Source: Methanomassiliicoccus luminyensis B10 (GTDB lineage: Archaea > Thermoplasmatota > Thermoplasmata > Methanomassiliicoccales > Methanomassiliicoccaceae). Taken from it: a stretch of DNA of 64,000 nt. The number at the start of each line of letters is the position of its first letter. The stretch's first letter is position 1. Of this stretch, positions 43,510 through 51,200 are shown piece after piece. The DNA lies in NCBI RefSeq assembly GCF_000308215.1, contig NZ_CAJE01000021.1, positions 62,001 to 126,000 of the forward strand. The letters run 5' to 3'. A program made the position numbers and the translations under genes. The notes under the pieces were generated by a model. It was not told the DNA's origin, did no database searches, and saw nothing but the letters and a program-made list of their open reading frames with translations.

Positions 43510-43530
43510 CCAAAAAAGGAAAAAAGGGGT
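43510..43530 (-). terminator. T-rich terminator after the ABC exporter operon
   Basis: Minus-strand CCCCTTTTTTCCTTTTTTGG just past the permease stop; separates the exporter from the CinA-like gene. Confidence 0.55.
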
Positions 43531-43539
43531 TTAAGCGGC

Positions 43540-44415
43540 TTACGCAGCCATCTCCCTGCGCTTGAACAGGAAGTAGGCCAGGGCCAGGGGGATCACCGTC
43601 CAGGCGATCATCACCCCGACGGATTCCCATATCTTCGGGTAGAAGAGATAGGTGGTGAAGTCGCCGAACCCTTCTATGGTCTGGGTCCAGATCTCGTCCA
43701 CAGGGTAGGGGGTCTGCATGATGTAGCTCAGCGTCTCCCCCGCGAAGGTGGGAATGAACCAGGGCTTGATTCCGCCCAGGGCGCCCAGCAACGACCCCGC
43801 GATGTTGAACACGAAGAAGAACAGCGCGAAGGTGAGGATCAGCGAGCCCGTGGACCCCTTCATCAGCGAGCTGATGAAGAACGCCACCGCCAGCGCGGAA
43901 ACGCCGTACAGCACTGAAAGCAGGCCGGAGTACAGTATCAGCCAGGAGACCCCGCCGGTGTCCGAGATGACCAGCCCCGCTACCAACGTGATCACGTAGT
44001 AGAGCCCCATCACTAGGACCATGGCCCCGCACGCGGAGAGGAACTTGCCTGCCAGGATGGTCCCCCTCTTCACCGGGTTGGGGAACAGCAGGTAGCCGGT
44101 GCGGCCCTGGAACTCCGATACTATGGCATCGCCCCCGAACAGCGTGGCGGCGATGATGACCAGAGTGCTGGCGAAGCTGATGTATTGGTACGCGACCTCA
44201 TCGAAGGTCATGCTGGGGCGGTCGGTGGTCAGCAGGAGCGCGGTGATCAGCGCCAGGACCAGGCCCTCGATGATCAGCATGCCCAGCAGGCGCCGGCTGC
44301 GCAGGAACTTCAGGATGTCGTACTTGGCGACGATGCCCACCTGCTTTATGTCGGACGGCAGCGCGGCTTGTGCGTCACTCTTGGCGAACTCGGTGGTTGC
44401 GTTAACGGTCGTCAT
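43540..44415 (-). CDS. ABC-2 type exporter permease
   Basis: 291 residues with six membrane helices (about 42-62, 76-96, 123-148, 155-182, 192-212, 258-282). The helix 2-3 loop FGGDAIVSEFQGRTGYLLFPNP is the conserved ABC-2 (NatB/NosY-like) region. It forms an exporter with the ATPase encoded 4 bases upstream. Substrate unknown. Confidence 0.88.
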   Translation of the reverse strand: MTTVNATTEFAKSDAQAALPSDIKQVGIVAKYDILKFLRSRRLLGMLIIEGLVLALITALLLTTDRPSMTFDEVAYQYISFASTLVIIAATLFGGDAIVSEFQGRTGYLLFPNPVKRGTILAGKFLSACGAMVLVMGLYYVITLVAGLVISDTGGVSWLILYSGLLSVLYGVSALAVAFFISSLMKGSTGSLILTFALFFFVFNIAGSLLGALGGIKPWFIPTFAGETLSYIMQTPYPVDEIWTQTIEGFGDFTTYLFYPKIWESVGVMIAWTVIPLALAYFLFKRREMAA

Positions 44416-44419
44416 GGGA

Positions 44420-45355
44420 TCACCTCGACTCTTCGATGAGGTTCATGTACAGCGACTCCAGGGCCACCCCGGACTCCTTGAACGACACGATCGAGAAGCC
44501 CAATGTCTGCAGGTCGGTGAGCAGGCGGGCCTGGGCCTCGTCCCCTCCGGCCAAGGAGAGGACGAACTGGTTCTTCCCGGACGCCCGGAGCTCGGACACG
44601 CCTTCGAGCTGGGAGATGCGGTTCAGCCCCTCCCCTCCGACGTTCTGCACGGTGCGGACCTCCATCCTCCTGATGTTGACGGTGTTGACAAGCTCGTTGA
44701 CGGAGCCGCTCTTCAGCAGCTTCCCGCGGTTGATCAGGGCGACGTCGTCGCACACCTCCTGCACCTCGTTAAGAAGGTGGGAGGACATGAACACGGTGTA
44801 GTCCTGCTTCTTCAGCTCGCGCAGGATGTCCCTGACCTCGAACATGCCGCGGGGATCGAGCCCCGAGGTCGGCTCGTCCAGTATGATTACCGCCGGCTCG
44901 TGCAACATGGCCTGCGCCAGGGCTACCCTCTGCTTCATGCCCTTGGAGAACTTCCCGACCTTCTTGTCCGCCCACTCGGTCATCTTGACCGTTTCCAGTA
45001 CGATCTGGGAGCGAGACCTGATGTCCTCCGGGCTCATCCCCCTGAGCTCGCCCAGGTAGGCCAAGGTCTCTCTCGGCGTGAGGTAGGGATAGAACTCCGG
45101 CGTCTCTACCACGGCGCCCACGTTGGACAGCGCCGTCTTGGGCTCCTTGAGCACGTCCACCCCGTTCAGGAAGGCCGATCCGCCGGTGGCGGACAGCATG
45201 TTCGTCAGGATCTTGATGGTGGTGGTCTTCCCCGCCCCGTTGGGGCCGAGGAAGCCCATGAAGGAGCCTCTGCGGACGGTAAGGTTGAGGTTATCCACAG
45301 CCTTGAACCCCGCGAAGTCCTTCGTCAGGTTCTGAATGACGATAGGTTCTGCCAT
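44420..45355 (-). CDS. ABC-2 exporter ATP-binding protein
   Basis: 311 residues. Walker A GPNGAGKTTT, Q-loop VVETPEF, signature FSKGMKQRVALAQA (replacing LSGGQ with FSKGM, usual in this subfamily), Walker B VIILDEPTSGLDP, and the H-loop SSHLL. The C-terminal 80 residues are the extra domain of CcmA/NatA-type ATPases. A TATA-like CTATACTTC is visible on the minus strand near 45403-45411. Confidence 0.93.
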   Translation of the reverse strand: MAEPIVIQNLTKDFAGFKAVDNLNLTVRRGSFMGFLGPNGAGKTTTIKILTNMLSATGGSAFLNGVDVLKEPKTALSNVGAVVETPEFYPYLTPRETLAYLGELRGMSPEDIRSRSQIVLETVKMTEWADKKVGKFSKGMKQRVALAQAMLHEPAVIILDEPTSGLDPRGMFEVRDILRELKKQDYTVFMSSHLLNEVQEVCDDVALINRGKLLKSGSVNELVNTVNIRRMEVRTVQNVGGEGLNRISQLEGVSELRASGKNQFVLSLAGGDEAQARLLTDLQTLGFSIVSFKESGVALESLYMNLIEESR

Positions 45356-45508
45356 TTCGTTTCCCCTAAGCTTCCTATCAATGCTAGAACGCTTCTTAGG
45401 ATTGAAGTATAGTCAGCTTATGAACCTTTTGCATGGGTTTTTTCCGTTGGGTGCAATGCCGGCCGCGATTTGGACATAGAGGCGGTCCCGGGCGCCTACC
45501 TGCCAGCC

Positions 45509-45519
45509 TACTTATTTAT
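45509..45519 (+). promoter_or_regulatory. TATA box of the fumarate hydratase operon
   Basis: CTTATTTATCG, about 47 nt before the ATG at 45561; leader contains GGGGCGGGA near the start. Confidence 0.5.
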
Positions 45520-45560
45520 CGCCGCCGGGGCATTGAGGTGGACATAACGGGGCGGGAACG

Positions 45561-46421
45561 ATGAAAGATCCTATCGAAGAGGCGGTGGTGCAGATCCTCC
45601 GCGAGGCGGTCACCTACCTGCCGGGCGACGTGGCCAGGGCGCTGGCCGAGGCGGAGAGGAAGGAGCCGAGCCCGATCGCCCGGACCCAGCTGCGGACCAT
45701 CCTCGACAACATCGATGCCGGCGGCCGCCTGGCCGTGCCGATGTGCCAGGACACCGGGGTGCACCTGTTCTTCGTGTCCGGCAAGCTCAACGGCGGCATT
45801 GAGGGGAGCATACGCAGGGGAGTGGCGAGGGCCACCGCCCAGATCCCGCTGCGCCCCAACGCCGTGCACCCGCTGACCCGGCAGAACCCCGGCACCAACG
45901 TCGCCGACGGCCTGCCCTATGTCTCGTTCCATCCCACCGACGACGAGTTCGTGGAGATCACCGTCATGCCCAAGGGCGCCGGCTCGGAGAACATGTCCGC
46001 CCTTGCGATGCTCACCCCGTCCCAGGGCCTCAAGGGCGTCAAGAGCTTCGTGCTCGACACCGTCATCAAGGCCGGGGGGAGGCCCTGCCCGCCGACCATC
46101 GTGGGCGTGGGCATCGGGGGCACCGCCGACCTGGCCTGTTCCCTCGCCAAGAAAGCGCTCCTCCGCCCCCTGGATGAGGAGAACAGGGACCCCGGCCTGG
46201 CCGCTCTGGAGGCCGATCTCGCGGAGGCCCTGAACCTCACCGGCATCGGGCCGATGGGGCTGGGAGGAAGAACTACCGTGCTGGGCGTGCGGATCGCCAC
46301 CGCATACTGCCACACCGCCAGCCTCCCGGTGGCGGTGAACCTGCAGTGCTGGGCCGCCCGCCGGGCTACCGCAAGGGTCCACCCCGACGGAAGAGTGGAG
46401 ATGATGGGAGGGGGGAGATGA
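45561..46421 (+). CDS. Fumarate hydratase class I, alpha subunit
   Basis: 286 residues. Iron-sulfur Cys candidates lie in VPMCQDTGVHLFF, DLACSLAKKA and AVNLQCWAARR; GVGIGGTAD and GPMGLGGRTT are conserved in class I fumarases and L-tartrate dehydratases. Alpha and beta subunits correspond to the two halves of bacterial FumA. The reaction is fumarate to malate in a partial TCA route. The stop overlaps the beta start by 4 bases (ATGA). Confidence 0.92.
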   Translation: MKDPIEEAVVQILREAVTYLPGDVARALAEAERKEPSPIARTQLRTILDNIDAGGRLAVPMCQDTGVHLFFVSGKLNGGIEGSIRRGVARATAQIPLRPNAVHPLTRQNPGTNVADGLPYVSFHPTDDEFVEITVMPKGAGSENMSALAMLTPSQGLKGVKSFVLDTVIKAGGRPCPPTIVGVGIGGTADLACSLAKKALLRPLDEENRDPGLAALEADLAEALNLTGIGPMGLGGRTTVLGVRIATAYCHTASLPVAVNLQCWAARRATARVHPDGRVEMMGGGR

Positions 46422-47008
46422 ACCTCAGGGCGCCGCTGTCGGAGGAGGAGGTCCGCTCCCTGAAGCTGGGGGACGAGGTCAGCGTGAGCGGCACGGTGTT
46501 CATAGGGCGGGACGAGGTCCACATCCGCGCGCTGGAGATGCACGAGAGGAAGGAGCCGCTGCCAGTGGACCTGAACGGCGGCGTCCTCTTCCATTGCGGC
46601 CCCATCGCCAGGCAGGCGGACGGCGGGTGGGAGATCATCGCCGCCGGCCCCACCACTTCCTCGCGCATGAACTCCCTGGAGCCGGATTTCATCGAGGCCT
46701 TCGGGATCAGGGCGATAATAGGCAAGGGCGGCATGTCGCGCCCCACCGTGGAGGCGATGAAGGAGCATGGCTGCGTGTACCTGGCGTTCCCGGGGGGCGC
46801 GGCGGTGCTGGCGGCAAAGGGCATCCGCGAGGTGAAGAAGGTGGAGTGGCTGGACCTGGGGATGCCGGAGGCGCTGTGGGTGGTAGAGGCCGAGGACCTG
46901 GGGCCGCTCACGGTGGCGATAGACGCCCGCGGCAACTCATGGTATGACCGGGTCGACCAGGAGGTGCAGAGGAACCTCTCCGCCGCCCGGGCCCGCCTGG
47001 GCCTTTGA
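46418..47008 (+). CDS. Fumarate hydratase class I, beta subunit
   Basis: 196 residues from ATG 46418. GDEVSVSGTVFIGRDEVH, HCGPIARQADGGWEI, GPTTSSRMNSLEPDFIE and IIGKGGMSRPTVEAMKEHG are the conserved beta-subunit blocks. The earlier in-frame ATG at 46346 is within the alpha gene and not needed. Gene order alpha-beta and overlapping stop/start indicate a stoichiometric complex. Confidence 0.93.
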   Translation: MNLRAPLSEEEVRSLKLGDEVSVSGTVFIGRDEVHIRALEMHERKEPLPVDLNGGVLFHCGPIARQADGGWEIIAAGPTTSSRMNSLEPDFIEAFGIRAIIGKGGMSRPTVEAMKEHGCVYLAFPGGAAVLAAKGIREVKKVEWLDLGMPEALWVVEAEDLGPLTVAIDARGNSWYDRVDQEVQRNLSAARARLGL

Positions 47009-47012
47009 CCGC

Positions 47013-48020
47013 TTACTTCTCCTCGTCGCCGCGCTTGGTGAGCAGCTCAGGCTTGAGCCTCACCCGGTAGCGGAGGAACAGGGCGGATATGATGGTCACG
47101 AGGGACATGGACAATCCCACCACCATCATGGAGTGCGGCATGTCGTAGTCTCTGATGAAGCCGGAATTGCCCGGCAGAGTGCTCTTTTTCAGCTCCACGT
47201 TCGCGGTGTTCTCGCGCAGCGGGAAGAGGATCTTCGTCATCGTGGAGGTCACGAAGCCGCTCTTGCTGAAGGTGATGGTGTACTCCCCGGAAGGCACCTT
47301 GAAATAGTATCCGCCGTCGTCGTCGGTCACGTTGGTGTATCTGAGCCCGCCCTTCGATTCCAAGGTCACCAGGACCCCTTCCAGGGGAGTGCCGTCATAG
47401 GTGACCTTGCCCACCAGCCAGGACGGCTGCTCCGCCATGACGATGAGCACGTTCGACACCACCCCGCGCTTCACATCCACTTCGGAAAAGCTGATGTTGT
47501 ATCCCTCTTTCTCGGCGCGGAGCAGATAGAGCCCCGGGGTGACGTTCTCTATCGTGAAATTCCCGAAGGGGGCCGTGCTCACCGCACCATAGCTCGCGGT
47601 CCCGTTGCTTAGCGTAATGGTGACATTGGCCACCGTGGAGATGGCGTCGACCACCTGGCCGGTAACGGTGCCCAGGACCTCGTACATGGTGAAGTCCAGG
47701 CCGCCCCCCTCCGATATCCCGTGATATGTGGTGTTGGCCCTATGGTCCTTCAGCGTGGCGGAGATGTTGTACACGCCCGTGGCCAGGGGCAGGGTGTAGC
47801 CTCCTCCCGAATCGGTGAGCGTTGAAACGATATGGGTGCCGTTGCTGGCGTACACCGCGGTGATGTTGACGCCGCCGAGACCGTTCCCGTCCGCGTCCTC
47901 TACCAGACCGACGACGGAGAACTCCCCCAGGATGGAGGCATCCTCCTCCGCCAGGGCCGTTCCGCCCGTCAGCACGGTAGCTAGAAGGGCGAAGCACAGG
48001 ACCAGGGAGACGGCTTTCAT
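47013..48020 (-). CDS. Surface protein with repeated carboxypeptidase-regulatory-like domains
   Basis: 335 residues from ATG 48020. Signal peptide at 1-23 (VLCFALLATVLTGGTALA), then about three beta-sandwich repeats of the CarboxypepD_reg/PEGA type (GLVEDADGNGLGGVNIT, GQVVDAISTVANVTITL, GKVTYDGTPLEGVLVTL), and one C-terminal membrane helix (about 303-323) with a basic tail. It is likely anchored outside the cell. Many N-glycosylation sequons (NIT, NGT, NVT) support surface location. The open frame upstream of 48020 is not homologous. Confidence 0.82.
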   Translation of the reverse strand: MKAVSLVLCFALLATVLTGGTALAEEDASILGEFSVVGLVEDADGNGLGGVNITAVYASNGTHIVSTLTDSGGGYTLPLATGVYNISATLKDHRANTTYHGISEGGGLDFTMYEVLGTVTGQVVDAISTVANVTITLSNGTASYGAVSTAPFGNFTIENVTPGLYLLRAEKEGYNISFSEVDVKRGVVSNVLIVMAEQPSWLVGKVTYDGTPLEGVLVTLESKGGLRYTNVTDDDGGYYFKVPSGEYTITFSKSGFVTSTMTKILFPLRENTANVELKKSTLPGNSGFIRDYDMPHSMMVVGLSMSLVTIISALFLRYRVRLKPELLTKRGDEEK

Positions 48021-48063
48021 GGCACCGCCCCAACGTCCTCTGGAGATAAAACCCTTGTTCACA

Positions 48064-48081
48064 ACGTTATTGGAATAACGT
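48064..48081. repeat. Perfect inverted repeat between the surface-protein and Lhr genes
   Basis: ACGTTATT-GG-AATAACGT, 8-bp arms. It lies just upstream of the minus-strand TATA-like GTTTTATCT (about 48047-48055) and about 120 bp upstream of the lhr TATA box: an operator candidate. Confidence 0.5.
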
Positions 48082-48199
48082 GCCAACCGGGGCCGGACCT
48101 TGTCACAACGCGGCGAACTACGAGCGTAGCCAGATGTACGTTCTAGACCGCCCCGCTCCGAGATCGGCGGCATGGAACTTTCGAAGCACTGCCCGAAAC

Positions 48200-48208
48200 C
48201 ATATAATA
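48200..48208 (+). promoter_or_regulatory. TATA box of the Lhr-like helicase gene
   Basis: CATATAATA about 46 nt before the ATG; ACGGAGA lies 8-10 bases upstream of the start. Confidence 0.55.
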
Positions 48209-48249
48209 GGAGCAGGGGGAATCGCGCGTGATTCGAACGGAGACCGACG

Positions 48250-51200
48250 ATGCATAAGGTAACAAAACGGTACAAGAAGGACGAGGTCATCGCGCTCCTG
48301 GATCCTCTGATCGCCAAGTGGTTCAACGGGCGGTTCAAGGACTTCACGGAGCCCCAGTCCTACGCCGTACCTCTTATCCACGACAGGCAGAGCGTGCTGG
48401 TGTCCTCGCCCACCGGATCGGGCAAGACCCTCACCGCCTTCACTTCGATCATCAACGAGCTGTTCAAGTGTTCCAAGGAGGGGAAGCTGGAGGACCGCGT
48501 GTATGCGATATATGTGTCCCCGCTCAAGGCCCTGGCCAACGACATCAATAAGAACCTGGAGGAGCCGCTCCGGGAGATGAGGGAGGTGGCCGAGAAGGAG
48601 GGTGTGGAGTTCCCCTCCATCCGCGTGGGCGTGAGGACCGGCGACACGTCGCAATCGGACCGGCAGAAGATGCTGCGCAAGCCGCCGCACATCCTCATCA
48701 CCACGCCGGAGACGCTGGCCCTGGTGCTGGCGGCGCCGAAGTTCCGCGAGAAGCTGGCCAAGACGGAGTACGTCATCGTGGACGAGATCCACGAGGTGTG
48801 CGACTCCAAGAGGGGGGTGTTCCTCTCGCTGACCTTGGAGAGGCTGCAGGACCTGTGCCCCCGCCCCATCGTGCGCGTCGGTCTGTCGGCCACCCTCGCG
48901 CCCATAGAGGAGGTGGCCCAGTACCTGGTGGGGTACGAGGACGGCAAGCCCCGCGACGTGAACGTGGTCGAGATCATGAGGCAGAGGGACCTCGACGTCA
49001 GGGTGATATGCCCAACCGACGACATGACCGCGCTGCCGTATGAGATAGTGAACTCCAAGATGTACGACATGCTCTACGAGATGATCCAGGAGCATCGCAC
49101 CACCATAGTGTTCACCAACACCAGGTCCGGCACCGAGCACGTGGTGTTCAAGCTCAAGGAGCGCGGCCTGGAAGGCATCGAGGCGCACCATGGCTCCCTG
49201 GCCAAGGAGACCAGGCTGGACGTGGAGGAGCGCCTGAAGAAGGGCCAGCTGAAGTGCGTGGTGTCGTCCACATCCCTGGAGCTGGGGATCGACATAGGGT
49301 CGGTCGACCTGGTGTGCCAGATCGGTTCCCCCAAGTCGGTGGCCAAGGGGCTGCAGCGCATCGGCCGCAGCGGGCACGGCCACGGGCTGACCTCGAAAGG
49401 ACGCATGCTGGTGTTCGAGAAGGACGACCTGGTGGAGTGCGCCGTGCTGTGCAGGGCCGCGCACAACAAGCACATCGACCGCGTATCGATCTCGGAGAAC
49501 TGCTTGGACGTTCTCTCGCAGAGCCTGGTGGGCATGTCCCTGGAGAAGAGGTGGGACGTGCCGGAGGCGCTGAAGCTGGTGCGCCGCTCGTACTGCTACC
49601 GCAACCTGCCGGAGAAGCAGTTCCTGGAAGTTCTGCGCTACCTCGGCAGCAAGGACGCCTTCGAGGGAGTGTACCCCAAGCTGTGGTTCGACGAGGAGGA
49701 GAACCGCTTCGGCAAGCGCGCCGGCTCGCGCATGATATACTTCCTGAACCTCGGCACCATCCCCGAGGAGGCGAACTACAAGGTGTTCACCGACAAGGGC
49801 GGCATGATCGGCGACCTGTCGGAGAAGTTCGTGGAGCGCCTCTCCACCAGGGACGTGTTCGTGCTGGGCGGCCGTTCGTACGAGTACGTGCGCACCAAGG
49901 GCATGAAGGTCTTCGTGAAGGAGGCCTCCGGCCGCAAGCCCACCGTGCCGTCATGGAGCGGGGAGATGCTCCCGCGGTCGTTCGACCTGTCCATGGGCGT
50001 GGCGACCTTCAGGCGCGAGCTGAAGGAGAGGCTGGGGGACAATCCCGACGAGGTGCTGGAATGGCTCACCTCCTTCGGCATCGACCTCGGCTCGGCGCAG
50101 TCCATCCTCTCGTACTTCAAGGAGCAGCAGGCCGCCTGCGACTTCATACCGGGCGACAGGGAACTTGCCATCGAGGGCTACATCGACATGTCCGGCAATT
50201 ACAGCCTGGTGTTCCACTTCCCCTTCGGGAGGAGGGTCAACGACGCCCTCTCCCGGGCGTACGCCTTCGTGCTGACGCAGCAGATGGGTTGCAACGTATC
50301 GGTGTCCATCACCGACGACTCCTTTATGGTCTCCTCGCCCAAGCGCATCGAGATCAAAGGCATCGAGAAGCTCCTCAGCTCGACGATGCTGGAGAGCACG
50401 CTGTCCCGGGCCATCAAGGACTCCGAGCTGTTCAAGCAGAGGTTCCGCCACACCGCCTCCCGCAGCTTCATGATCCTGCGCAACTACAAAGGCCGCGAGG
50501 TGTCGGTGGGGCGGCAGCAGGTCCGCTCCTCCTACCTCCTCGAAGCGCTGGGCGATCTGGAAGGGGTCCCTGTCATCGATGAGACGTACCGGGAGATCAT
50601 GGAGGACGTGATGGACGTCAAGAACGCCCAGCACATCCTGCGGCTCATCGAGAGCGGGGAGATGAAGGTCAAGGTCATCGACTACACCTCCGCCCCCTCC
50701 CCGTTCGCGCACAACGCCATCCTGGCCGGCATATCCGACATGGTGCTCATGGAAGATCGCGGCGCCCTGCTCCGCGAGCTGCACCGCAGAGTGCTGTCGA
50801 AGGTGCTCGGCGCGGAGGTTTCGGAGTTCGAGTTCACCGAGGACCAGGTCGTACCCTACTTCAGGCAGCGCATCGGGTTCGTGTCCACCAAGGACGACCT
50901 CCTGGCCCTGATACGAAGGGCCGGGCCGCTGCGGGTGCTGAAGGAGAAGGGCCGGAGCGTGTACCCCTACACCCTCGCCGACAGAGGGTCCGTGGACGAG
51001 TGGTCGCGGGAGCTGATCCAGGAGGGAGCGATATCGTCGGTCTACATCGACGACGCGTATTTCGTCCCGACCGAGGATCTCCCCTCCTACCTCTCCGCCC
51101 TGGCCAAAGAGCGCGACCTCAATGATGCGGACCGGCGCATCCTGGAGGAGCTGAAGGAGGAGCGCTCCCCCGTCGAGCTCGCGGAGAAGACGGACCTGGC

